From Bombus terrestris (lineage: Eukaryota > Arthropoda > Insecta > Hymenoptera > Apidae), in the NCBI RefSeq assembly GCF_910591885.1, contig NW_025963552.1, positions 4,836,001 through 4,900,000 on the forward strand: a stretch of 64,000 bases of DNA, read 5' to 3'. The translations under genes were made by a program, and so were the position numbers. Positions 22,176 through 33,058 of this stretch are shown piece by piece. The notes below the pieces were generated by a model. It was not told the origin of the DNA, did not search any database, and was given only the letters and a program-made list of their open reading frames with translations. Position 1 is the first letter of the stretch, and the number at the start of each line of letters is the position of its first letter.

Positions 22176-24529
22176 AGAGCACTAGACACACGTCTGCACG
22201 CTTCGACACTCAACAGCAAACGAAAGAGAACGTGGACAGCAGCCGTTGTAACGGCCTTTTTAACCGTTTCCACTTCCTCGTGCAAATTTTAGTGAATTGT
22301 CGTGCACTCGAGGCTCTTTCCCTCGAGATAGGCGAACCTATTCAGGGACTACTCGAAAAACATTCGAGTGCCCATTGTACGAGTACGTCCGTCTGTTCAG
22401 GATGCTTTACCTTGCTGATGCACACCCCTTACACTCCTTTGCAATGTAGCAAATACCCGGGTAAAATTACTTACTCCAAGTATCGTGTTAATAGAGGATG
22501 TAAGACTTTAATCAGATTTCAGATGAATTTGATGCTACGTAGTTCTGATGCTAAATGAAAATTCGTATGTAGTTGCTAAATTCGTGCATGTCGTTCTTTA
22601 CGATGGTTGTTTTGTTCGATTAGAGAGTAGATATTAAAAATTAATTCGAACTTGATATTTCTAATCTTCCTTTTTACAGCCAAATTGCTTGAGATTTGAC
22701 GAATTTAAAGCGACAACACACAATGAACGACATATATTAACCATGATGTGTTAAAGAATAAATTTATAAAATCTACTATTCTGTGAATAAAACTAGCCTA
22801 TTTTGTTGTTAGATAAATAATCCTATCAATGACTCATTTTATCTCACCCTTTTATTGTCATAACCTAAAAGCGTATAAATGTCAAAAAGAATAGCTCCAC
22901 GTCCCGTAACCGGTGGCTTTTCATTTTCTAGCATTGTTAAAATTTCGCGCTCTACACCTGGAAAAGGGGCAAGAGTATCCGTGCGCGAGCCCACTATGAT
23001 TAATCACTCCGTTTTTCGATACTGCCTCGCCCGACCACGAGCTACCTCGTTTTTTTCATTTTCGGCCAGTTTTCGCGGAGGAGTTGGGGTTAATTCTTCG
23101 CTCACGGTACGAACAACAAGGACGAACAAAAGCCGGACGAGCCAGCGGATTTATTAAGCAAGCATTTAACGAAAAACGACGCGGCGTTTCCCCGAGCTGT
23201 TTCCACCCCTGCTCGTCCGGCTAGTTTTTGTTTTAACCCATTACGTTCATCCCTTTCCCCAACGATACATACGAACATTGGTCTTTTAACTTTTACTATC
23301 TGTTATATACATCGGCCAAAAAAAAAGAACTATTTCTACTACTACAAATATTAAAAGCAAGCATATTGACAAGGTAGTAACAAGAATAACTTCCCATGCT
23401 CTGGATGATCCAGAGGATGGGGAGTCATTGGTAGTTGCCCTCTTCTACGGCAGTTTGCCGGGCCTCTTCGGCCCATAGCCTCTTCTTTCTTCGGGCGCAA
23501 TGCCCGCTGGAACTTACATCTAAGCTGGAGACTTTCTAGATCGCAAATCAAAAAATAAAGTACAAAGGTCAAGTAAAAACATAAATCGCGGAAGCTGGTA
23601 CAAGTACACATGGATGAACAACGATCATATAGCGATGTGCACGTTCGCATGTGCACGATCGAACAATATTAACGTTCGTTTCGGAAACCACTCGCGATCA
23701 CGACCGCGATATTCAAAAATTCTACGGGCAAAACCAGAGACGATGACATGTTTCATTCGTGCCAACTTTACTGTCAATTATTCGAATGAAATTCCCTGAA
23801 ACAGGTTGAACACTCGAAAACGCGCCTACCCGACCAGAGGCTTGTCACGACCGGCACACTTTTAAATTCGATGGGCTGATGACGGAGATAAAGATATGGC
23901 GGTACTCGGTGACAATGTATATCGCCGAAGTGCCTAATAGCCACCAATATCCCCACGGTCCTTCTGCCGAATGTTCGAGAAGAAGGCGTGCGTAGGAACG
24001 GTCGCGAACGCCTAACAAACGCGTAGATAGTGAAAATATTGAGGGGTGACAAGGGAAAAGGAAACAGATCCGATCGAAAGTCAAAATAAGAGCTTCAATC
24101 TTGGAAAGTCACGGCTAGAGTTCAGAAACAAATCGTAATTAGCGTAAACCAAATGTTAAGAAATAAATTCTCTCTTTTTTTTATTTTCATCTTCGATTTC
24201 CTTTTTCTTTTTATTTATTTTACGTGACAGGTCCACCTACACGGTTCTCACACATAACACCCGGGCGCAAGAGTCTACATTAGAGAGAACGTCCCGGACG
24301 CCTCCGATACCGGAGTTTAATATACAACATGCACATAACATACAAAATTTACATACCATTTTCCTGAAATCGACTGACGAAGGCTAGTGACCATTGCTCA
24401 AAACGTGATAAAACACGTCTAAAAAAATTATATCGTTAAAATAAATATAAGTAAACTTGGAATTATAATTGTAATTGACAGCAATATTAGCAACGTGGTT
24501 ACACTTAATCTTGTAGCTGATATTACCAC
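22176..24529. other. No gene recognised
   Basis: Mixed composition. Around 22190-22560 and 22890-23230 the GC content is higher than the surroundings and open frames of 90-160 codons occur, but I recognise no domain in them. The segment 23380-23540 has small local inverted repeats. No repeat shared with the rest of the window was found. Confidence 0.45.
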
Positions 24530-25130
24530 CGTTACGCCCCGAGGCTTACTATAGGCCGTGTTCCTAACCGTCGCTCGTGGTACTACAGTGTTGCAGACGG
24601 ATCGTCTTAGATGACCGGCGAAATATATACAATGTAGCGACAAGCGCATAGTTCTAGAAACGTCGATTCGCCTTCGGCCCGTTATTTTATCTACGCAAAG
24701 AAGGTGGCATACGTGATCATAGGCGCGAACGGTGGCGTGACCCAAGCGTAGTGGGGGTCGTCTCCCAGAGAAGACAGAAGAAAAAAATCGAAGAACAATC
24801 AATATCATTTGAGGATTCAGACGGAATGCATCGAGGGGTTCAGACGAATAAAATCCAGGTCGCTTAGTCAAACGAATACATCGCAAAATATCATAAAGTC
24901 GGTAGAATTACTGTAACAAACTAATTGTATCATCGTTAAATCATTTGTGACGTGTTCATTCTAATTTTAAATATTGTTAAATATACAAGTTTATATTAAC
25001 CCCGTTAATTCAGTGTTAAAATCATTTGAACCACCTCTGTTACCCTAATCGAAACCTAATTTACCCTAATTTACGTATCTCGCTGACGCGTTTTCCTCGC
25101 GATCGCGTCTCTCCGCGAACGGTCGTAACA
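24530..25130 (+). repeat. Solo LTR, BEL/Pao-related family (copy 1)
   Basis: This 601-bp block aligns with 62123-63052 apart from an insertion in the latter. Shared anchors include 'ggcatacgtgatcata' and 'agcgtagtgggggtcgtctc'. It starts CGTTACGC (first base changed from T) and ends GGTCGTAACA. Flanks read accac (24525-24529) and accag (25131-25135), a 4/5 match consistent with a 5-bp target duplication. No internal coding sequence adjoins, so it is a solo LTR. Confidence 0.75.
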
Positions 25131-25999
25131 ACCAGGAATTGCGATTGTATTGATATATAAGTTGAATTAATATATGTCTCCATATTTTTAGTATCTTGAG
25201 TTGAAGCGAATGAAAAAAACGACGCAATTCCACAGCCTAACCACACACACAATGTGGAATATACATCGTGCACGATACACTAACACATCGTCAGTCACTG
25301 AGAAATTTTTGCATTAATTCTAGTCATCGTGCCCAATGTCTTTTTCCCATACAAGTAGCACCTGAGCACGTGAATGAGATCCTAACAATGGGTAAATGGA
25401 AATGGTTAAATCTGAAAATCCTAATCTAAAAACATGATTAGTTTGTCTCATTTGTATTTAACGGACTAAGGATCTTTGATTTTACATTTTATTACTTCAT
25501 TTCGGATTATAATAACTCAGTTTTATTAATTCGATAAATTACTGATATTTTAATATTATCAAATAGTATTATTAATTGAAAAAAGACTGAGACTCGATGA
25601 AATAGAATAATTGACTCTAAATGTATAACCAAAATAGAAATAATCTCAGGTAATCTCTTCGTCAAAGAACATTTCCGAAAATGCAGAAACAGTGATCAAA
25701 GTTATTGCTTTAATTCAAAAATCTGCCTGCCGCGAAGATTTTTCTTGCACATAAAATTTCAAAATAAAAGAACGTGGCTTAATATTATCACAAAATGTAT
25801 GTATTGTATATTGTATGAATCGTCATTATCATTGAGTGAAAATTGCATCTTTCATTGCAACGAAGTCGGAGGGCATCCGATTTCTCCGCTATAAAATGCT
25901 CAAACGAAATCGCATCGATATGTCTTATTTATACTAGAATTCATCGCTTAAGATTAAGTATATCTATGTCATACAGGTATATTCGTCTAGATATTTGCC
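25131..25999. other. No gene recognised
   Basis: AT-rich sequence between the solo LTR and the BEL/Pao array. No recognisable coding or structural feature. Confidence 0.5.
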
Positions 26000-26948
26000 T
26001 GTTACGTCGCGTGAAAAGGTCCGCGCGACGTACCTTAATGTCTCACCGTTAAGACCCAAGCGGCGTTAGAGAACCCTCAATAAAGCTAAGGCCCACCATA
26101 AACCGATTCTCATTAGCTTGCAGAAACCTTGAACCCTGCAAGTATTTTCGATTTATAGCTGGTACTTAAAAAAGTCCTTAGGTTTATTGAACGTTCTTAA
26201 AAATTACGGAGTAAGCTGGTTGTTATGACGGGAAAAACTGTTAATTGTATGCTAGGGAAAACCAGGCATTTGTATAATGGAAATGTCAGGATTTTCCCAC
26301 GAGTCATGCCGGTAGGATGCTTCCATCTCCCAACTTCAACCGTTAACGTCTGAGCCAATGGTAACGGGGATCCGTGTCCTCATGTTCATAACGGAAAGTA
26401 CAAACAACGAATCAGCTTCCTTCGTTCAAAAACCACTCACATCCCGAGACTTCCTCCGTAAGTCCCAAAGGTCAGACACACAAGGGAGTCAGTACGAGTC
26501 AGTCTATTCCAGTCAATCAGTCAGTCCATTCAGGTCACTCAAGTCACACAGTCGAAGTCAAGCGGTCGAAGTCTATTCATTCAGTCATTGGGTTAATTCT
26601 GTTGATTCGATTCACTCAAAGTCGGATCTGATCAATCGATACGTCTACTACGACACGAGCGCCTTCGTCTATCAGATTGACAGTCAGAATCTGAGCAAGA
26701 TCAAGGCAATCCCCATATTCAGTGACGTTACTAGTGTGTGTGATTATATGAAGTTGTTGGAGAAAATATATAAGTTATAACACTGTTAATCACGGAGTTA
26801 TATTATTTCAACCACCCTTATTGTCTTAATGGAAATCAGGGGATCGATCTACTCGCGGCGTCGATTATTATAATCGTAGCGGAAATTTGCGACTCCCGTT
26901 GACCTGTTTTCTCGCGATTGCGTCTCCCCGCGATTGGTCGAATTTGCA
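26000..26948 (+). repeat. BEL/Pao LTR A
   Basis: 949 bp from TGTTACGT to GAATTTGCA. A perfect 8-bp hairpin lies at its start (26004-26011 with 26024-26031). The middle contains a degenerate run of 'agtcag/cattcagtc' repeats (about 26490-26600) within a 140-codon open frame. Near the end a palindromic 'cgattattataatcg' occurs. A differs from B and C at several left-side positions (for example tctcaccg instead of tctgaccg) and agrees with B at the right end. Confidence 0.95.
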
Positions 26949-26968
26949 TGGTCCTACGAGCCGGATCA
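26949..26968 (+). promoter_or_regulatory. Primer-binding site, unit 1
   Basis: TGGTCCTACGAGCCGGAT follows the LTR without a gap. It is complementary to a tRNA 3' end ending in CCA. From memory it fits the acceptor and T-arm end of insect tRNA-Tyr with about one mismatch; the tRNA identity is inference. It would prime minus-strand DNA synthesis. Confidence 0.7.
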
Positions 26969-27180
26969 CGTGCCAGTGTCAAGTGAAGTGACCACACAGT
27001 GCCACGTGTTCGCTTTGAATCCAACAGCGGAAGTGTATCACTCCATCAAGGTCAGTGACGTCAGGAGCAACACCTTCGAAGAGATATACACATTGGTCGA
27101 GGCACGCACCCAGGCAGCGTTCGGACGTAACTGAGTAATTAGCTTTGAGAAGATTTCAAGTCGGTCCACATTCTGAATCA

Positions 27181-28562
27181 TGCCGACCCTAGCTAAGATC
27201 AGCAACATAAGGAAACGACTTGATAAACTGTGCGAAGGCACGTTAACGACTGTAAGGGGACGCATCGATAGATACGAACAGTCAGACATGTAAGACATTG
27301 CATATTTGAGATCATCTCAGGACGGGTCACCTACTTCAGGACGGGTCACCTACTTCAGGACGGGTCACCTACTTCAGGACGGGTGGAAACGATTCCTATC
27401 ACTCCAGGGCGAGTTGGACGACATCGAGGAAGAGGACATCGTTCAGGAACGCATAGCGTCGAAACAGTACAGTTCCCTTTACATGAGAATACAGCTCCTC
27501 CGGGAAGGAAATCGATCTTCTATCCCGTCGACATCTAAGGGCATCGATTTTCCCGAAGCGAAAATGCATTCGCCAGAAATGCGGCTACCAGCATTCGACG
27601 GGAAATTCGAAAATTGGAACGCATTTTATAATACGTTCAACTCGGCTATCGACAGGAACGCTTGCCTAATCACTATGCAAAAATTCCATTATCTGCGGGC
27701 TTCCTTAGTAGGGGAAGCCGCGAATTGTGTAAACTCTAGTTTTCCATGAGGAGAGCTATCCGAAGGCTCTGAGTCTTCTCAAGCAGAGGTACGATTGTCC
27801 ACGACGCATCGTGTCATGTCATGGCCTTGCGATCATTAACTACCCAAAGCTGACGCAGTGTTCTCCAGTGGCCCTAAGAGACTTGGCCAATGTCGTAAGA
27901 CAGAACCCTGATGCACTAAACAGTTTGGGACAATCCATACAGTCGAATAGCATCATTCTCGATATCATCAGCACCAAGCTACCCGATCACGTCAGATAAC
28001 AAAGGGAGCTAACCTTGACCAACAAGGAGGTGCCTCAATCGATTTGCTGGATTATCTCGAGAATCTAGCGCTCACAGGCATATCACCCTCCGAGGTCAAG
28101 CAAATTAAATCACCGGATCAACCCAAACGAGTTCGACAGCGTAAGATACGAGGACAGATATTCACCGCATCCCGGGTCAAGAATTCCTGCCATTCTTGCA
28201 AGGGACAACACTCCAGTTGGCATTGCGACGCCTTCAGAGCCAAAAGCGTCAGCGAACGCTTGAGGGAGGTCAAAAGTGCACTCTTCTGTCTGAATTGCCT
28301 GAGTGCGGGACACACAACTCGGGATTGTCATGCCGGGTCTTGTCGGGTATGTGGAGGTCGCCATCATAAAATGTTACATCAGGACAAGCAAAAGGTATGG
28401 TCGACATCATCCAATTCAAATCGAAGTTCCTCCCCTCCCAGCAAGAGATCATCTACATCCCCGTCAAAGACTCGGAAAGCCGCTAGGAAGCACAAACCAG
28501 GGGCATCACGGACAAGCTCGCCTCCAAGTCCATCAACCAGTCCGAGAAGGACACACGATTGA
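27181..28562 (+). pseudogene. BEL/Pao gag, unit 1
   Basis: Gag begins MPTLAKIS at 27181. A stop follows at about 27289, where unit 2 has a Gln codon. A 38-base expansion of a 19-bp repeat (27319-27375) then shifts the frame. The capsid-like region 'MRLPAFDGKFENW' (about 27578-27616) is the DUF1759 signature of Pao elements. A frame change lies near 27745. The zinc-binding part (about 28187-28372) has CHSC...H, CLNCLSAGHTTRDC and CRVCGGRHHKMLH, followed by a Ser/Pro-rich basic tail. Gag would package element RNA. Unit 2 is intact at some positions broken here and vice versa. Confidence 0.85.
27319..27386 (+). repeat. 19-bp tandem repeat in gag, three full units
   Basis: The unit 'aggacgggtcacctacttc' occurs at 27319-27337, 27338-27356 and 27357-27375, followed by a partial unit. 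Unit 2 of the array has one full copy plus the same partial unit (38073-38101). The extra 38 bases change the reading frame. Confidence 0.95.
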
Positions 28563-28792
28563 CGCTAGGGACGCCGAACCCCAACAAGGACCGATCAAAC
28601 CCGACCTGCAGATCCCGAGGTATTGTGCAATGACCTAGTTACCACAGCACAAGTCAACATGCTGACCGACAAACGGCAACGTATTTGTTGCCGTGCGTTG
28701 CTCGATATTGGATCCAGCATGAACTTCATTACTAGAAGACTAGTCAATTCCCTTGGAATAAGACAAACGAAGTGTTCGGTCCCAATTGGGGT

Positions 28793-29296
28793 TGTAGCGG
28801 TACTCGTAGATAAAAATCATAATGGTTTTCGCCCAGTGAATCCGCTACACAAGAAATCGTGTTTACCCAAAGACGAGCTTGTTATAGATCCGACAACCTT
28901 AGGCGGTTACCGATCGTTAATCCAAATCTGTCGTTTTTGCCGTGATCATAGGCCCTCGAGTCAGCTACTCGAAAAGCCAACAATTGTAAACAAGGTCGAG
29001 AGCTCAGCGTCCGTTGGGATGTTTCGAGAACATCTTCAAAATTCAAATCCCAGCGCCTTTCGTCAACTCCGACGCATATAGATATAGCGAACAGGGTAGC
29101 GAGACATCCTTAGTTATCGAGAGACACGAGCAGCAGAAATTAAGCGATACTTCTTTGCGCCGATCTATTAGTGACCGCGAACCGAGACAACAAGTGTATT
29201 GTACGACTAGTGTACGCATTTGGTATATTCTAATAAATTACGTAGTTAGGTATACTCCGTTATTTGTGAGAATTAATCGACACCTTATCACCCGCA
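28793..29296 (+). repeat. Ty3-alpha 5' LTR
   Basis: About 504 bp, starting TGTAGCGG; the 3' border (CACCCGCA) is set by alignment with the 3' LTR's CACCTCA. It has around fifteen private differences from the 3' LTR and the solo LTR, several of them clustered in its last 40 bases. Confidence 0.88.
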
Positions 29297-29309
29297 CCAT
29301 CCCTTGTAA

Positions 29310-32300
29310 GTGGAAGTCGAGAAACGACCCCAGCCGTCCGTAAAAGCCGCAGACGACTACGGCTTGGGATCTCGCCGCATCTTTATTGTGAACCAGAGAA
29401 CGAAAACTTCGTTCTTGTTTGACACCGGTGCTGATATCAGCGTTTATCCCCGAAACAGGCTATCTACGGACGTAAAGAAAACAACGTACGAACTGTTCGC
29501 TGCCAACGGAACGCGCATCGCAACGTACGGCACCTTAGCGATGGAGCTGCACCTGTCCCTCAGACGTGCCTTCAAATGGCACTTCACGGTCGCCGATGTG
29601 CAAACCCCCATCATCGGCCTAGACTTCCTTAGCCATTACGGGTTGCTTGTGGATCCAAGAAAAAGACGTTTTCACGACACAACAACCCAGCTATCGACCA
29701 GGGGATACGCCGCCAGCTGCGAACAGCATATGATTAAGACCGTAAATGGGGATTCGGTCTACCACCAACTGTTGGCAAAATTTCCAGATCTGACCCGCCC
29801 ACCGGCCTTTGGGCCAGAGAAAATCCGGCACGGCGTGGAGCACCACATAGAAACCACACCAGGCCCACCCGTGTACTGCAAACCCCGCCAGCTCGCACCA
29901 GACCGTCTCAAGCAAATCAAGGCGGAATTCGCAACGCTGATCGAACAAGGAGTCATGCGCCCATCGAAGAGTTCCTGGGCATCTCCTCTACACGTCGTCC
30001 TAAAGAAGGATGGAAGTCTTCGACCCTGCGGTGACTACAGGGCACTGAACGCCCGCACTGTTCCCGACAGGTACTCTCCACCGCACATCCAAGACTTCGC
30101 GCAGCAGCTACACGGTAGAAAAATTTTCTCAAAAATTGAGTTAGTGCATGCCTACCACCAAATTCCAATCGCGCCTCAGGAGGTTAAAAAAACAGCGATT
30201 GCGACACCATTCGGCCTTTTCGAGGCAACCAACATGATGTTTGGGCTTCGAAACGCCGCGCAAACGTGTCAACGTTTTGTCGATGAAATCACGCGTGGCT
30301 TAGATTTCGTATACGCGTACATTGATGACTTCCTGGTAGCTTCGCAAACCGAAGAACAGCACCGCGAGCACTTGCTAATTTTGTTCGAACGTCTAAATCA
30401 TTACGGCGTAGTAATCAACCTAGCAAAGTGCGAGTTCGGCGTTGATTAGATAACCTTCCTAGGCCATACGGTAAACGCGCAGGGTATAAAACCGCTCGCC
30501 GATGGAGTAAAAGCCGTAACTGAAGCACCGCTCCCCGCGAACTTCAAAGCTCTCCGTAGGTACCTCGGTATGATTAACTTTTATCGACGGTTCATACCGG
30601 GGGCTGTAAAAATCTTACAACCCCTCAACGATTTGCTGCAAGGGACGAAAAAGGGCAACATGCCCATTACCTGGTCGGAGGAAGCCAAAACAAGCTTTAG
30701 CGAGTCGAAACGCGCCCTAGCTAACGCTACGATGTTAGAGCATCCTATACCCGGCGCGCCCATCAGCCTCGCTGTAGACGCGTCCGACTTTGCAATAGGA
30801 GCGGTGTTGCAGCAACGCGCGAACGACACTTGGCAACCGTTGGGTTTCTCAACTAAACTCTTAAACGCCGCGCAGCGAAAATATAGCGCGTATAACCGCG
30901 AATTGCGCGCTATGTACACCGCGGTCAAACGATTTAGACACGCCGTAGAGGGAAGAAATTTCATTATTTTCACTGACCATAAGCCCCTCACTTATGCGTT
31001 CGGTCAAAATCCCGACAAGTGTTCGCCGCGACAATTCCGGTAGCTAGATTATATCGGTCAGTTCACGACCGATATAAGGTATATAAATTCGCTGAATAAC
31101 AACGTAGCCAACGCCCTATCTCGCATCGAAGCCATAGAAAAATCCGTGGATCACAAAACTCTTGCCGCCGCGCAAGAAAACGATGAGGAGCTCCGCGACA
31201 TCATTAACTCCGATACATCCGCGTTGCAGCTTAAGAAAATTCGTTTTCCGGATTACGTCGCGCAAATATACTGCAACGTGTCAGGCGACATCGTACGACC
31301 GTACGTACCGAAACCCTTGCGGCGCGAAGTATTCAATTCACTTCACGGACTTTCCCATCCAGGGATACGAGCGACCCAAAAACTCGTAAAATCGCGTTTT
31401 GTTTGGCCGGCGTTAAACAAAAATTGCCAAACATGGACACGGCAATGCATCCCGTGTCAACAATGTAAAATAAAGAGACACGTATCAACGCTGACCGAAA
31501 CATTCGGAGAGCTCGCAGGACGATTCGAGCATATACATTTAGACATCATCGTCATACAATAGTCACAAGGCTGCCGATATTGTGTAACATGTATCGATCG
31601 TTTTTCACGTTGGCCCGAAGCGACTCCAATACCAGATATGGAAGCAACGACCGCTTCCTCGGCTCTTCTTTCCACATGGATAGCGCGTTTTGGCGTCCCA
31701 GCAAATATAACAACCGATCAAGGACGCCAATTCGAATCCAATCTTTTCAAACAACTATGCCGGATGCTCGGCATTAAGCATTTGCGTAACACAGCCTATC
31801 ACCCCGCATCCAACGCGATGGTAGAGCGCTTCCACCGGCAGCTTAAGGCCACAATCAAATGTCACAATTCGAGCAACTGAGTCGAAAGCCTTCCCGTAGT
31901 TCTTCTAGGCATTAGAACCGCTATCAAGGAAGAACTGAGCGCAACGACAGCCGAAATGATTGACGGTACGGGCATACGATTGCCAGCGGAATTTTTTGTA
32001 CCAGCAAAACAACCGGCCTACGCGGAATTCGCAAACCGTCTGCGAGTGCGAATGAGCGAGATTAGACCTCTGCCGACTTCACAACACAGCGAAAAGAAAA
32101 CGTTAATGTTCCGCGATTTAGAAACGTCGCCGTACGTTTTCGTACGTCACGATGCAATCGGAGGTCCACTGCAACCACCATACGATGGACCCTATCAGGT
32201 TATACAGCGCGGGGAGAAAACCTTTACCATACGGGTGAAGGACAAAAGCGTAAAAGTCACCGTAGATCGCCTAAAACCCGCCTTCATCGTGTCGGAAGAT

Positions 32301-32477
32301 ATCGAGCACCTGGAAAGGAGCGCAGAAACCCACGACGTGTTTGTACCTAGGAAAATCTTCTGACCGCAAAGCAGCGAGCAGGCGCAACAAAGCGACAGAG
32401 ACGCAAGAACCCATTACACCACGCGTTCGGGCAGGAGAGTTCGTTTTCCTGACCGCTTTCAAGCGGGTTTGAATTAA
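29310..32477 (+). pseudogene. Ty3-alpha pol: protease, RT, RNase H, integrase
   Basis: One reading frame runs throughout with no frameshift but five stop codons: TAG 30447-30449, TAG 31041-31043, TAG 31560-31562, TGA 31878-31880 and TGA 32361-32363. Most look like C-to-T or G-to-A changes. Protease has DTG (29421-29429). RT motif A reads 'FSKIELVHAYHQI', with Glu where the catalytic Asp is expected, while YIDD is present (30318-30329). RNase H has 'VDASDFAIGAV' (about 30774). Integrase shows a zinc-binding H...H...C...C (about 31345-31470), 'HLDIIVI', 'TTDQGRQFE' and 'HPASNAMVERFHR'. The C-terminal region matches 1-589. Confidence 0.92.
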
Positions 32478-32555
32478 GCGGTTGGCAAGGGCACCCCCGC
32501 TAACATAAGTAAACCGACATAAAAAGAAGTAACGTTAACACTAGCAGGGGGGTAC

Positions 32556-33058
32556 TGTAGCGGTACTCGTCGGTAAAAATCATAATGATTTTCGCCCAGT
32601 GAATCTGCTACACAAGAAATCGTGTTTACCGAAAGCCGAGTTAATTATAGATCCGACAACCTTAGAAGGTTACCGATCGTTAATCCAAATCCGTCGTTTT
32701 TGCCGTGATCATAGGCCCTCGAGTCAGCTACTCGAAAAGCCAACAATTTTAAACAAGGTCGAGAGCTCAGCGCTCGTTGGAATGTTTCGAGAGCATCTTC
32801 AAAATTCAAATCCCAACGCCTTTCGTCAACTCCGATGCATATAGATATAGCGAACAGGGTAGCGAGGCATCCTTAGTTATCGAGAGACACGAGCAGCAGC
32901 AATTAAGCGATACTTCTTTGCGCCGATCTATTAGTGACCGCGAACCGAGACAACAAGTGTATTGTACGACTGGTGTACGCATTGGGTATATTCTAATAAA
33001 TTACGTAGTTAGGTATACTCTGGTGTTTGTGGAAACTAATCACTACCTAATCACCTCA
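32556..33058 (+). repeat. Ty3-alpha 3' LTR
   Basis: 503 bp from TGTAGCGG to CACCTCA, followed by the GGGT duplication. It differs from the 5' LTR at a few percent of positions. LTRs are identical at insertion, so the element is not new. Confidence 0.93.

Larger units (their letters stand above)
28793..33058 (+). mobile_element. Ty3-alpha element nested in BEL/Pao unit 1, gag-less
   Basis: The element has two LTRs (28793-29296 and 32556-33058), a polypurine tract (32543-32552) and pol, and is flanked by the 4-bp duplication GGGT (28789-28792 and 33059-33062). At 4.27 kb it is short for the class. The coding region starts directly with protease about 100 bases after the 5' LTR, so gag and a recognisable primer-binding site are missing. 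It splits the Pao protease domain. Confidence 0.93.

Noticed and set aside
22079..22558. 159-codon open frame on the plus strand
   Set aside because: Its start overlaps the antisense of the LINE ORF1 fragment and no domain or repeat supports translation.
24428..24886. 152-codon open frame on the minus strand
   Set aside because: It lies largely across the solo LTR 24530-25130; a similar but shorter frame in the 62-kb copy is explained by shared DNA, not protein conservation.
26934..27134. 66-codon frame at the LTR A border, also present at 37688
   Set aside because: It straddles the LTR end and the primer-binding site, so it is leader sequence, not a gene.
27319..27386. Short regular repeats as a CRISPR array
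   Set aside because: The units are directly adjacent without spacers and lie inside a retrotransposon gag gene.
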